64,000 nt of DNA from Solirubrobacterales bacterium (GTDB taxonomy: Bacteria; Actinomycetota; Thermoleophilia; Solirubrobacterales; 70-9), in NCBI GenBank assembly GCA_009691195.1, contig SHVA01000009.1, positions 1-64,000 of the forward strand, in the 5' to 3' direction. A program made the translations under genes and the position numbers. The notes below the pieces were generated by a model, which worked only from the letters and a program-made list of their open reading frames with translations, was not told the origin of the DNA and did no database searches. Positions 53,743 through 62,501 of the stretch are shown here, piece by piece (the first letter of the stretch is position 1; the number at the start of each line of letters is the position of its first letter).

Positions 53743-55031
53743 GACTCCGGGGCGTCGCGGCGAACCAGGCGAGCGCCCCCCTCCCCGTCGCGGACCTCCC
53801 AGCCGAGGGCAGCGAGGCGGTCGCGGATCTCGTCGGCGCGCTCGAAGTCCTTGCCGGCGCGAGCCTGTTCGCGCTCGGCGAGCAGGCCCTCGGCGTCGGC
53901 GTCGGGGCCCACCTCACGCTCCAACAGCGACTCGAGCCCGAGCAGCGGCAGCATCTCCGCGACCGCCGCGCGGGCGCCCGGAAGCTCGCGACGGTTGCCC
54001 TCGGCGATGATCTCGTCGCGGGCGGCGAGCGCCCGCGGCGTGTTGAAGTCGTCGGCGAGCGCCCCCATGAACGCCTCCCGCCGCTCGGCGACGAACCCGT
54101 CCTCGTCGCCGGCCGGGTCCTCATCGCGGAGGAAGTTCCTGACCCGCTCGACCCTGGCGCCGGACTCCGTCAGCGCCTCCTCGGAGAACGCCAACGGCTG
54201 CCGGTAGTGGCCCGAGATCAGGTAGGCGACCACGGCCTCGGCGCCGAAGCGGTCCAGCGCCTCGGAGAGCTGGAGGATGTTGCCCTCCGACCTCGACATC
54301 TTCTCGTCGTCGATCTGGATCATCCCGTTGTGCATCCAGTTTCGGGCGAGGCCGGTCCCCCGTGCCGCCTCCGTCTGCGCGATCTCGTTCTCGTGATGGG
54401 GAAAGATCAGGTCGGAGCCGCCGCCGTGCAGGTCGAAGCCCGCGCCCAGCTCCTTCTCGGCCATCGCCGAGCACTCGATGTGCCAGCCGGGGCGTCCGTC
54501 TCCCCAGGGCGAGGGCCAGGCGGTGTCCTCGCCCTCCTTGCGCCCCTTCCAGAGCGCGAAGTCGAGCCGGTCCTCCTTGAGCGAGGCGCTCCCCGCCTCC
54601 TCGCCCTGATCCATCTGGTCGGGGTCGCGATTGGAGAGCTTGCCGTAGCCGTCGGAGCTGCGGACGCGGAAATAGACGTCGCCGTCCGCCTGGTAGGCGT
54701 GCCCGGCCTCGATCAGGTCTTCGATCAGGGCCACGATCTCGGGGATCGTCTCGGTCGCGAGCGGCTCGGCGTCGGGCCGCCCGAGGCCGAGCCGGTCGGT
54801 GTCCTCGATGTAGGCGCGGGTCATCCGCTCGGCCCACTCCGCCGACGGGACGCCCTCCTCCCGGGCGGCGGCGTAGATCTTGTCGTTGATGTCGGTGACG
54901 TTGATCACCAGCTTCGGCTCAAGCCCCTGGCGCTCGAGGAATCGCCGCAGGAGCATGAAGACGACGAAGGGACGCGCGTTACCGACGTGGATGCGGCCAT
55001 AGGTGGTCGGCCCGCACGCGTAGATCCCCAC
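53739..55031 (-). CDS. cysS: Cysteinyl-tRNA synthetase (start probably further upstream)
   Basis: Class I synthetase. HIGH-type HVGNARP, zinc ligands (GIYACGPTTYG, HIECSAM, HGGGSDLIFPHHENE), and KMSRSEGN are all visible. GTG 55031 is the first standard start, but the frame upstream to 55094 reads IRVHDTLSNQPRELEPRDPGK, which is the conserved N-terminus of the family. No ATG, GTG or TTG precedes it. The codon at 55094 is ATC with GAGGGG ten bases before. The real start may be non-canonical, or the start codon has mutated. Confidence 0.93.
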   Translation of the reverse strand: MGIYACGPTTYGRIHVGNARPFVVFMLLRRFLERQGLEPKLVINVTDINDKIYAAAREEGVPSAEWAERMTRAYIEDTDRLGLGRPDAEPLATETIPEIVALIEDLIEAGHAYQADGDVYFRVRSSDGYGKLSNRDPDQMDQGEEAGSASLKEDRLDFALWKGRKEGEDTAWPSPWGDGRPGWHIECSAMAEKELGAGFDLHGGGSDLIFPHHENEIAQTEAARGTGLARNWMHNGMIQIDDEKMSRSEGNILQLSEALDRFGAEAVVAYLISGHYRQPLAFSEEALTESGARVERVRNFLRDEDPAGDEDGFVAERREAFMGALADDFNTPRALAARDEIIAEGNRRELPGARAAVAEMLPLLGLESLLEREVGPDADAEGLLAEREQARAGKDFERADEIRDRLAALGWEVRDGEGGARLVRRDAPES

Positions 55032-55101
55032 CTTTCCCGGATCGCGCGGCTCCAGCTCGCGGGGCTGGTTGGACAGCGTGTCGTGGACGCGGATGGGCGC
55101 C

Positions 55102-55545
55102 CTACCCCTCGGACAGCAGCACGGTGGCGGTCTTGGAGGCCGCCTTGCAGCTGGCGATCACCCTGCCGCCCTTCTTCAGCTTTGTCTGGTCCACCGACGC
55201 GCGGACCTTCTCGCCGTTCACGAAGTCGCCGTTGAGCGCAAAGAACTTGGTGTCGTAGAAGGCGCTGAAGAGCTTGCCGCTGCGGAGCGGCGCTTCGGGG
55301 CTGACCCTGGTGATCAGCGCGCCGTTGCCGCCGTGGCGGATCTCGACCCTGCGGGTGACGCAGCCGCGCTGCTTTGACGCCAATCCACCGCTGAAGTTGA
55401 CGAAGTCCTGCAGGGGCGAGGGATTGGCTCCCAGGCTGACCTGCGTCCCCACCTTCGGTGGCTTCTTTCCGGCCTGCGCTCCCGCAGCGGGCACCGCGCA
55501 GATCGCCACCACCGCCAGCCCCAACGCGAGCCCCTTCAACCGCAT
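55102..55545 (-). CDS. Secreted hypothetical protein
   Basis: 147 residues. Signal peptide LGLAVVAICAVPAAGAQA, mature protein beta-rich with two cysteines (GCVTRRVEIRH, VIASCKAAS). Similar in build to the secreted protein at 19984. ATG with AGGAAGGG upstream, and TAGGGT further upstream as likely -10. Its stop lies seven bases before the putative cysS initiation region, so cysS may be translated from the same mRNA. Function unknown. Confidence 0.7.
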   Translation of the reverse strand: MRLKGLALGLAVVAICAVPAAGAQAGKKPPKVGTQVSLGANPSPLQDFVNFSGGLASKQRGCVTRRVEIRHGGNGALITRVSPEAPLRSGKLFSAFYDTKFFALNGDFVNGEKVRASVDQTKLKKGGRVIASCKAASKTATVLLSEG

Positions 55546-55601
55546 GCGAGTCCCTTCCTGGTTCCTTGAGCGGCCAACCCTACCCGGACCGAGCCAGTCG
55601 G

Positions 55602-55607
55602 TACTCT
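55602..55607 (+). promoter_or_regulatory. Putative near-leaderless -10 (TACTCT)
   Basis: TACTCT nine bases upstream of TTG 55617. Confidence 0.4.
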
Positions 55608-55616
55608 CACCGGGAC

Positions 55617-56888
55617 TTGGAGGGAAGCTCTCTAGAGGGGCACCGCGTCGAGCGGGCCGAGGACGCATTCGAATCGCTCCCCGAGCGCTACCGGGGCGCG
55701 CCGCCCAGCTTCCATGCCTCCTATTTGATCGAGCTCGAGGACTGCGAACAGACCTGGCACGTGACGCTCGACGGCGACCAGTGCGTGGTCAGCCGCAGCC
55801 CGATCCGCGAGCCTGACACGATCATCGGCACCGACACGGCTACGTGGCTGGCGCTGCGGGCGGGAACCCTTTCGGGCCTCGACGCCTTCCGCACCAGGCG
55901 GCTGTGGGCGCGCGGAAACCTGGACCGCGCGGTCGCCTTCGAGAGCTTCTTCGAGCTTCCCGCCCGCCGCAAGCCGCTGCTTCGCCTTCACGACGTTGAC
56001 GCCGGCAAGGCGAGCATCTCGACCCTGACCGCCGGCAACGGAGCCGAGCAGGTGATCCTGATCCACGGGCTCGGTGGCACCAAGAGCAGCTTCTACGAGA
56101 CGGTCTCGGCGCTGGCGCCCGAGCGCACCGTGCACGCGATCGACCTGCCGGGATTCGGCGGCTCCTCCAAGCCCGCGCGGGCGCCCTATGACGCGCCCTG
56201 GTTCGCTCGTTCGGTGCTGCGCTTCATGGACGCGATGGAGATCGAGCGCGCCCACGTCGTCGGGAACTCGATGGGCGGCCGGGTCGCGATCGAGCTCGGG
56301 CTTCGCGAGCCGGGGAGGCTGCTCGGCCTCTCTCTGCTCGCCCCCTCGCTCGCCTGGCGCCGTCACCGGGAGTTGGTCCCGATCGCGAAGCTGCTGCGCC
56401 CCGAGATGGCGGTGATCCCGCACACGCTCAGCAGCTCGATCGTCCGCCGGCAGTTCTTCACCCTGTTTGCGCGGCCGGAGCGGCTGCACCCGACTGCCGC
56501 CGCGCTCGCCGGCCAGGAGTTCCTCGCCACCTACAGCTCCAGGGGCGCCCGGGTCGCCTTCTACTCGGCCCTGCGCAACATCTATGTGGAGGAGCCCTTC
56601 GGGAAGGACGGCTTCTGGACCCGGCTGGCGGGGCTCGAGGTCCCGTCGCTGTTCGTCTGGGGATCGGACGACCCGCTGGTGCCGATGGGCTTCTCGCGCC
56701 ACGTCACCGAGGTGCTGCCGGAGGCCCAGCAGGCGGTGCTCCAGGACTGCGGCCACGTTCCCCAGGTCGAGCTTCCCGAGCACACGCACCGGCTGGTCAA
56801 GCGCTTCATCGGTGAGTGCTCCGGCTCGGCGCGGGAGCGCGCCGCCGCCCGGCTTGGCCGCGCGGCCCGCCGCCTCGCCCAGGGCTAG
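55617..56888 (+). CDS. SCP2-like domain fused to alpha/beta hydrolase
   Basis: 423 residues. Residues about 20-115 resemble an SCP2 lipid-binding domain (HASYLIELEDCEQTWHVTLDGDQCVVS, TATWLALRAGTLSGLDAF, LWARGNLDRAVAFESFF). From about 125 an alpha/beta hydrolase follows: ILIHGLGGTKSSF (oxyanion), AIDLPGFGGSSKP, nucleophile Ser in GNSMGGRVA, Asp in WGSDDPLVP, His in DCGHVPQVE. Likely a lipid esterase, or an acyl hydrolase or transferase. TTG start is tentative. First gene of a three-gene lipid operon. Confidence 0.85.
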   Translation: MEGSSLEGHRVERAEDAFESLPERYRGAPPSFHASYLIELEDCEQTWHVTLDGDQCVVSRSPIREPDTIIGTDTATWLALRAGTLSGLDAFRTRRLWARGNLDRAVAFESFFELPARRKPLLRLHDVDAGKASISTLTAGNGAEQVILIHGLGGTKSSFYETVSALAPERTVHAIDLPGFGGSSKPARAPYDAPWFARSVLRFMDAMEIERAHVVGNSMGGRVAIELGLREPGRLLGLSLLAPSLAWRRHRELVPIAKLLRPEMAVIPHTLSSSIVRRQFFTLFARPERLHPTAAALAGQEFLATYSSRGARVAFYSALRNIYVEEPFGKDGFWTRLAGLEVPSLFVWGSDDPLVPMGFSRHVTEVLPEAQQAVLQDCGHVPQVELPEHTHRLVKRFIGECSGSARERAAARLGRAARRLAQG

Positions 56889-56916
56889 GCCGCGCGAGGC
56901 TCGCTCCCCGGCGGCG

Positions 56917-56922
56917 TAGAAT
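56917..56922 (+). promoter_or_regulatory. Putative near-leaderless -10 (TAGAAT)
   Basis: TAGAAT nine bases upstream of ATG 56932. Confidence 0.5.
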
Positions 56923-56931
56923 CGCCGGCGG

Positions 56932-57861
56932 ATGGCGGAAAGCGGCACCTTCGAGCCCGTTTCCCCGGAGGCCGGCGAGGAGCGGCGCAACGGTGGCCGT
57001 CCCAACGGGCGACTCGGCTCGCTGGCGCGAATCGCCGAGCCGGTCTTGAACGGGCTGCGCGAGCGCTTCAAGGCGGACCTCGACGACCGCGACCCGGACT
57101 TCATCCGCGAGCAGCTCCCGCTCAGCTGGCTGCTCTCGAGCATCTGGTTCCGCGGCGAGGTCCGCGGCATGAGCCGGATTCCCGAGGAGGGGCCGGTGCT
57201 GCTCGTCGGAAATCACTCCGGCGGCAACCTGACGCCCGACACCACCGTCTTCACCCTCGCCTTCTGCGCCTACTTCGGGGTCGAGCGGCCCTTCTACCAG
57301 CTCGCTCACAACCTGGTGCTCGCCTCACCCATCGGCCCCTTCCTGAAGCGGTTCGGGACGGTGGCCGCCTCGCATGAGAATGCCAACAAGGCGCTCTCCT
57401 CCGGCGCCGCCGTGCTCGTCTATCCGGGCGGGGACTGGGAGGTCCACAGGCCGAGCTGGCACCGCAACGAGGTGGACTTCAACGGCCGCAAGGGGTTCAT
57501 TCGGCTGGCGCTCAACGCCGATGTGCCGATCGTCCCGGTGGTCTCGGTCGGCGGCCAGGAGACCGCGCTGTTCCTCAGCCATGGCGAGCGGCTCTCGAAG
57601 CTCCTGCGCCTGGACAAGCTCTTTCGCCTCAAGGTGCTGCCGATCTCCATCTCGCTGCCATGGATCATCAACGCGGGCGACATGTTCGGCCACCTCCCGC
57701 TGCCGGCCAAGATCACGGTCGAGGCGATGGAGCCGATCCACCTGCGCGAGCAGTTCGGGCGCAACCCCGACGTGGACGAGGTCTACGAGCACGTCACCGG
57801 CGTGATGCAGGACCGGCTCGACGGGCTGGCGGCCGAGCGCCGCCTGCCCGTGATCGGCTGA
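56932..57861 (+). CDS. Lysophospholipid acyltransferase-family protein
   Basis: 309 residues. PlsC/PlsB-like motifs: VLLVGNHSGGNLTPD (motif I with His but a longer spacing to Asp), VLVYPGGDWEVHRP (motif III variant), and GFIRLALNADVPIVPVVSVGG. The NHSGG/PGGD pattern is typical of the diacylglycerol-acyltransferase-like group annotated in mycobacteria-type lipid clusters. It probably transfers an acyl group from acyl-CoA to an alcohol. Confidence 0.86.
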   Translation: MAESGTFEPVSPEAGEERRNGGRPNGRLGSLARIAEPVLNGLRERFKADLDDRDPDFIREQLPLSWLLSSIWFRGEVRGMSRIPEEGPVLLVGNHSGGNLTPDTTVFTLAFCAYFGVERPFYQLAHNLVLASPIGPFLKRFGTVAASHENANKALSSGAAVLVYPGGDWEVHRPSWHRNEVDFNGRKGFIRLALNADVPIVPVVSVGGQETALFLSHGERLSKLLRLDKLFRLKVLPISISLPWIINAGDMFGHLPLPAKITVEAMEPIHLREQFGRNPDVDEVYEHVTGVMQDRLDGLAAERRLPVIG

Positions 57862-57867
57862 GCCGCG

Positions 57868-58350
57868 ATGCGGATAGAGCAGAAGCTGACGGTCTCGGCT
57901 CCCCCGGCGATGGTCTGGGGGCACATCATCGAGCCGTCCAACTACATCGAGTTCATGGACGGCGTCACCCGCTGGGAGGTCGACGGCGACAAGCGCACCG
58001 GGCTCGGTGCGCGCTACAGGATGCTGATCCACGTCGGCTCCGCCGAGGTCGGCGGCCTTATCGAGATCGTCGAATGGAACCCGGAGCGGGATCTCGCCTG
58101 GAGCTCGGTGACCGGGGTCGACCAGCGCGGGCGCTGGCGGCTTCGTGATCACGGGGACGGCCGCACCGAGCTCACCTTTCGCTTCGCCTACGGCGTCGGC
58201 GGCGCCGGGATCACGGGCCTGATCGCCGAACGCGTCGCCGCGCGACCGCTGCGCCGGCGCTTCCGCCGCTCGCTGCTGGAGGTGAAGCGGGCCGTCGAGC
58301 ATCGCCGCTTCCAGTCGGAGGTCGGCAAGGGCGTTCGCGCTCCGCTGTAG
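57868..58350 (+). CDS. SRPBCC-family (polyketide cyclase-like) protein
   Basis: 160 residues. START-fold pattern: IEQKLTVSAPPAMVWGHIIEPSNYIEFMDGVTRWEVDG, a middle YRMLIHVGSAEVGGLIEIVEWNPERDLAWSS, and GRTELTFRFAYGV. The cavity binds hydrophobic molecules. ATG six bases after the acyltransferase stop, so one operon with it. Confidence 0.84.
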   Translation: MRIEQKLTVSAPPAMVWGHIIEPSNYIEFMDGVTRWEVDGDKRTGLGARYRMLIHVGSAEVGGLIEIVEWNPERDLAWSSVTGVDQRGRWRLRDHGDGRTELTFRFAYGVGGAGITGLIAERVAARPLRRRFRRSLLEVKRAVEHRRFQSEVGKGVRAPL

Positions 58351-58365
58351 GCCGGCGCTCCGCGC

Positions 58366-59529
58366 TCAGTAGGTGCGCAGGCGGCGGCCGCGCACCTGGC
58401 GGCGGCCACCGGAGCCGGGTCCTGAATCGGGCTCGTCGCCCATCGCGCCGGAGAGCGCGTCGCGCCGCGCCTTCTCGGTGCGGTCGCGGACCTCCTCCTC
58501 GGCGTCGCGACGCGCCTCCTCGACCCGCTCGGCGGCCTCGCGCTCGAGCCGGACGGTCTCCTGGGAGAGCTTGCTTGCGGTCTCGGCGCGGGCGCGGGCC
58601 TCGGCCTCGGTCGCGACCCGGTCGGCGAGGCGCCCGAGCTGGTCCTCGGACTCGGCGCGGGCGTCCGCGGCGGCCTTGGTGATCTGCTCCTCCATCTCGA
58701 CCTTGAGGTTCTCGACCTCGGTGCGCGCGCCCTCCGCGGTCGCCTCCGCACGGTCCTCGGCTGCGATCGCGCGCTGCTCGGCTTCGTTCAACTTGGCGGC
58801 CAGCTCCTCGGCCCGGGCCTCGAGGTCCTTCGAGCCCCCACGAGCCTCCTCGATCGCCTGGTCGGCCAGCTCGCGCGCCTCGCTCTTGATCCGCTCGATC
58901 GCCTCCTCGGCCTTCTCGCGGGTTCGCTCCTCGGCCGCCTCTGCGTCCGCGGCGCGCTTCTCGGCCTCGGCGATCCGCTTCTCGACCTCCGCGATCCCGG
59001 CCTCCATCTCGGTGCGAACCGATGCGCTCGCCTCGCGCGCCCGCTCGGCCTCGGCGTCGGCATTGCTTCGAAGCTCCCCGAGGCCCCCCTCGAGCTCCTT
59101 GATGCGGGCGTCGGCCTTCTCCATCCTGACCTCCGCCTCGGTGAGCGCCTCGACGGCCTCATCCGCCTTCGCCTCCGCCTCGATCGCTCGCCCCTCGGCG
59201 GCGCCGGCGCGCTCGGCGGCCTGCTTGATCGCGGCCTGCGCCTTGTCGATCACACCGCGTTCGGTGTCGCGCGCCGCCCCGATCGCGAGCTCGGCCTCGC
59301 GGCGGGTGTCGCGAGCGGCCATCCGCGCCCGGGCGGCCTCCTCACGGGCCCTCGCCTCACGTCCACGAAGCTCGTCGGCCAGCTCGGCGGCCTTGGCGCG
59401 GAAGCGCTCGGTCGCGGCCCGGGCGTTGTCGATCTCCTCACGGATCGTGTCGCCGTCGAGCAGACGCTCCTCGGGCTCGCCAGCGGCGGCGACCTCCTCG
59501 GTCACGGGATCGTCGTCAGGCCGATTCAT
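58366..59529 (-). CDS. Long coiled-coil hypothetical protein
   Basis: 387 residues, almost entirely Ala/Glu/Arg heptads from about 28 to 360 (AEAEKRAADAEAAEERTREKAEEAIERI and similar). An acidic N-terminus and a Gly/Arg-rich tail (GRRQVRGRRLRTY) flank it. There is no membrane segment and no catalytic domain. Composition resembles DivIVA-like or scaffold proteins, but no specific family is recognised. ATG overlaps the 3' end of the acyl-CoA synthetase gene by 14 bp, so they are coupled. Confidence 0.78.
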   Translation of the reverse strand: MNRPDDDPVTEEVAAAGEPEERLLDGDTIREEIDNARAATERFRAKAAELADELRGREARAREEAARARMAARDTRREAELAIGAARDTERGVIDKAQAAIKQAAERAGAAEGRAIEAEAKADEAVEALTEAEVRMEKADARIKELEGGLGELRSNADAEAERAREASASVRTEMEAGIAEVEKRIAEAEKRAADAEAAEERTREKAEEAIERIKSEARELADQAIEEARGGSKDLEARAEELAAKLNEAEQRAIAAEDRAEATAEGARTEVENLKVEMEEQITKAAADARAESEDQLGRLADRVATEAEARARAETASKLSQETVRLEREAAERVEEARRDAEEEVRDRTEKARRDALSGAMGDEPDSGPGSGGRRQVRGRRLRTY

Positions 59530-61165
59530 GGGCGTCGGACAGCTCGCGCTTCACGACCTTGCCGGTGGCGTTGCGGGGAAGCTCCTCGAGGAAGATGACC
59601 TCCCGCGGCACCTTGTAGCGGGCGAGGTTCGCCTTCACGTGGGACTTGAGCTCCTCCTCGGTGACCTCGGCGTCGTCCCTGACCACCACGAATGCGCGCA
59701 GTCGCTGGCCGAACTGCTCGTCTTCAACACCCATCGCAGCCGCCTCGGCGACCGCATCGTGGTCGGCGAGCAGGTCCTCCACCTCGCGCGGGAACACGTT
59801 CTCACCGCCCGAGACGATCATCTCGTCGTCGCGGCCGTCGATGAACAGGCGCCCGTCCTCGTCGAAGTGGCCCACGTCCCCTGAGGACAGCATGCCGTCG
59901 ATCCTCTCCTTGTCGCCCCCTCCCGTGTAGCCCTCGAACGCCATCGAGTTGCCGACGAAGATGCGGCCGGTCTCGCCGCGGGCGACGGCGAGGCCCTCGG
60001 GATCGACGATCTTGACCAGGGTGCCCCGCGGCGCCCTCCCGGCGGTTCCCGGCGCCGAGCGCATGTCCCCCGGGGTGGCGATCGTCGCCCAGGCGACCTC
60101 GGTCGAGCCGTAGAGGTTGTAGAGGTTGTCGCCGAACTCGTCCATCCAGTTGGTGGCGAGCTCACCCGGCAGCGCCGACCCGCTCGCCGCAGTGACCTCC
60201 AGCGAGGAGACGTTGTAGGGGCCACGCACCTCCGGGGACAGGTCCAGCATCCGCTGCATCATCACCGGCACCACCGCCAGCCCCCGCGCCCGGTGCTGGG
60301 CCACGTCACGGAGCGTCTCCTCCGGGTCGAACCTGCGCCTGAGCACCATCGTCGCCGACAGCGGCAAACTGAGCAGGAAGTGGGTGAACCCCCATGAGTG
60401 AAAGAGGGGCGCGGCGATCACCGTCGTCTGTCGGCTGCGCATCGGGATCTTGTCGAGCACAGCCGCAAGCGGCGCCAGGCCCTCTGGCTGGCCGCGCTGG
60501 GCGCCCTTGGGCGTGCCGGTCGTCCCCGAGGTGAGGATCACGTAGTGGCTGTTCTCCGAAGGGGTGGGGGGACCGTCAGCGTCGCCGGAGCCGATCAGCT
60601 CGTCCACGGAGGGCTCCTCGCCGCCAGCGCCATCGGTCCAGCCGATGTAGCGGCGCAGATTCGAGCCGACGCCCTCCAGCAATCCCGAGAACTCCTGGTC
60701 GTAGACCAGCGCGGCCAGCCGCTCGCGGGCAACGACGTCCACGAGCTGCGGGCCGGCGAAGGCGGTGTTCAGGAAGAGCCCGTTGGCGCCGAGCCTGGAG
60801 CAGGCGATCGTCGCCTCGACGAAGTGGCGGTGGTTACGGCACATGATCGCGACCCCGTCCCCCTCGGAGACCCCCTCGGAGCGGAGGGAGCTCGCGAGCG
60901 CGTTCGAGCGCTCGTTCAGCTGCGCGAAGGTGAGCGCACCGACCTCGTCTATCAGCGCCGTGCGGCCGGGGTGCTCGATCGCGCAGGCGGAGATCCCCAG
61001 CGCGGGCGAGGCGCCCAGCCGCATGTACCGCTCGCCGATCCGGGCGAGCTTGTCGGGACGAACCGGCCGCAGGATGCCGGTCTCGACGAGGACCCGGGCT
61101 GTGAAGAGGCCGTCCGCTACCTTGCTCCCGAGCGGGATCCTCGATGCGATCGAGTCAAGATCCAC
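59516..61165 (-). CDS. AMP-dependent acyl-CoA synthetase
   Basis: 549 residues, ANL superfamily. P-loop VILTSGTTGTPKGAQRGQP (about 209-227), LYNLYGSTEVAWATI (A5), LSSGDVGHFDEDGRLFIDGRDDEMIVSGGENVFPREVEDLL (A7-A8), catalytic Lys in ATGKVVKRE. The N-terminal 60 residues are typical of mycobacterial FadD-like enzymes. GTG start, TAACCT seven bases upstream. Faces the hydrolase-acyltransferase-SRPBCC operon and may supply its acyl-CoA. Confidence 0.91.
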   Translation of the reverse strand: MDLDSIASRIPLGSKVADGLFTARVLVETGILRPVRPDKLARIGERYMRLGASPALGISACAIEHPGRTALIDEVGALTFAQLNERSNALASSLRSEGVSEGDGVAIMCRNHRHFVEATIACSRLGANGLFLNTAFAGPQLVDVVARERLAALVYDQEFSGLLEGVGSNLRRYIGWTDGAGGEEPSVDELIGSGDADGPPTPSENSHYVILTSGTTGTPKGAQRGQPEGLAPLAAVLDKIPMRSRQTTVIAAPLFHSWGFTHFLLSLPLSATMVLRRRFDPEETLRDVAQHRARGLAVVPVMMQRMLDLSPEVRGPYNVSSLEVTAASGSALPGELATNWMDEFGDNLYNLYGSTEVAWATIATPGDMRSAPGTAGRAPRGTLVKIVDPEGLAVARGETGRIFVGNSMAFEGYTGGGDKERIDGMLSSGDVGHFDEDGRLFIDGRDDEMIVSGGENVFPREVEDLLADHDAVAEAAAMGVEDEQFGQRLRAFVVVRDDAEVTEEELKSHVKANLARYKVPREVIFLEELPRNATGKVVKRELSDAHESA

Positions 61166-61172
61166 GGGACGT

Positions 61173-61178
61173 AGGTTA
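61173..61178 (-). promoter_or_regulatory. Putative leaderless -10 (TAACCT) for acyl-CoA synthetase
   Basis: TAACCT seven bases upstream of GTG 61165. It overlaps the ispF stop codon. Confidence 0.5.
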
Positions 61179-61634
61179 AGTCTCCACGAGGACCGCGGCG
61201 GTGCAGGCGATGCCCTCGCCGCGCCCGATCGCGCCCATCCCCTCGTTCGTGGTCGCCTTGACGCTGACGGGAGCCGAGAGAACCTCGGACAGCAGGGACT
61301 GCATCGCGGATCGGTGCTCGGCGAGGCGTGGCTGCTCGCAGACGATGGTGGCGTCCACGTTGACGACGCTCCCCGGGAGCATCCCGATCACGACCCGCAG
61401 GAGGTCGATCGAGTCCGCGTCCCGCCACTGCTCCTCGCTCGGGGGGAAGTGGTCGCCGAGGTCGCCGAGCCCGCAGGAGCCGAGCAGGGCGTCGATGATC
61501 GCGTGGGTGAGGACGTCGGCGTCCGAATGGCCGCTGAGACCTTTGTCGTGCGGGATCTCGACGCCCCCGAGAACGAGTCGCCGGCCCTCCGCCAGCCGGT
61601 GGCTGTCGTAGCCGATGCCGATCCGGGGCGCCAT
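61176..61634 (-). CDS. ispF: 2-C-methyl-D-erythritol 2,4-cyclodiphosphate synthase
   Basis: 152 residues, MEP pathway. Zinc ligands in GIGYDSHRL (D, H) and HSDADVLTHAIIDALLG (H). ATTNEGMGAIGRGEGIA near the end is diagnostic. The ATG overlaps the PHP gene stop by one base (TGATG), so the two are coupled. ispD, its usual partner, is not in this window. Confidence 0.96.
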   Translation of the reverse strand: MAPRIGIGYDSHRLAEGRRLVLGGVEIPHDKGLSGHSDADVLTHAIIDALLGSCGLGDLGDHFPPSEEQWRDADSIDLLRVVIGMLPGSVVNVDATIVCEQPRLAEHRSAMQSLLSEVLSAPVSVKATTNEGMGAIGRGEGIACTAAVLVET

Positions 61635-62458
61635 CAGCCCAGCGGCTCCAGCCGGCGCTCGCGCTGCTCGAAGACCGCCACCCGCTCGATCCCGAGCTCG
61701 CGCATGAACTCGAGCGCCCGCTCGTAGCCGTAGCCGACCTGGTCGGGCGCGTGGGCGTCCGAGCTGAGCGAGAAGGCCGCCCCGGCATCGACGCACATCT
61801 CCGCGAACGCCCTCGAGGGGTAGAGCTCGCCGACCGGCTTGCGCAACCCCGCGGTCGAGACCTCAACCGCGATCTCCGCCTCGGCTATCGCCTCGACGAC
61901 GGGCTCGTAGTAGTGGCGCGGGTCGCGCTCGGGCGCAGGGCGGCCCTCGCCCCAGATCTTGATCAGGTCCGGATGGGCGAGCACGTCGTAGAGGCCCGAG
62001 CGCACCAGCTCCGCGAGCCATTGGAAGTAGCGGCCCCAGAGCGCGTCGGCGCCGTCGGAGCCCTCCCATACGTCGTAGCGGCTGTCGTCCAGGGCGCCGT
62101 CATCGCCGAGGAAGTGGATCGAGCCCACGACGTAGTCGAAGTCATGCGGGTCGAGCAGGTTTGCGATCGCGTCCTCGCGTCCGGGGACGAAGTCCATCTC
62201 CAGGCCGAGCCGAAGCGGCGTCGTTCGCACGAACGCACAGTATTCGCCGAGGTCGTCGCGCGCCTGGCTCTCCCAGAAGGGATGGCGCCAGACCTCCAGC
62301 GCCTCCCGGAAGCGGTAGACGTGCTCGGAGACGCCGATCTCTCCGATGCCGTGCTCGGAGGCGGCGGCGAGGTAGCGATCGACGTTCTCCTCGGTGAAGT
62401 AGGCGTCGGCCTCGCCGACGTCGTCCGGCCGCAGGTGCAGGTGGTAGTCGGTCAGCAC
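61634..62458 (-). CDS. PHP-domain histidinol-phosphatase-like hydrolase
   Basis: 274 residues. PHP metal motifs: DYHLHLRP, GVSEHVYRF, LGLEMDFVPG, VVGSIHFLG, VLAHPDLIK, VEVSTAG and LSSDAHAP. This matches HisJ/HisK-type histidinol-phosphatase, the penultimate step of histidine synthesis, but no his genes are near, so a different phosphoester is possible. GTG start with TAGCGT seven bases upstream. Confidence 0.87.
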   Translation of the reverse strand: MLTDYHLHLRPDDVGEADAYFTEENVDRYLAAASEHGIGEIGVSEHVYRFREALEVWRHPFWESQARDDLGEYCAFVRTTPLRLGLEMDFVPGREDAIANLLDPHDFDYVVGSIHFLGDDGALDDSRYDVWEGSDGADALWGRYFQWLAELVRSGLYDVLAHPDLIKIWGEGRPAPERDPRHYYEPVVEAIAEAEIAVEVSTAGLRKPVGELYPSRAFAEMCVDAGAAFSLSSDAHAPDQVGYGYERALEFMRELGIERVAVFEQRERRLEPLG

Positions 62459-62465
62459 CGGGGGT

Positions 62466-62471
62466 ACGCTA
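62466..62471 (-). promoter_or_regulatory. Putative leaderless -10 (TAGCGT) for PHP-ispF operon
   Basis: TAGCGT seven bases upstream of GTG 62458. Confidence 0.5.
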
Positions 62472-62501
62472 GCGCCGCTCCGGAGGCCTGCGCGATCGGG
62501 C

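Noticed and set aside
59788-59800. GAAC-AC-GTTC as a second LexA site
   Set aside because: The spacing between half-sites is two bases, not four, and it lies inside the acyl-CoA synthetase coding region.
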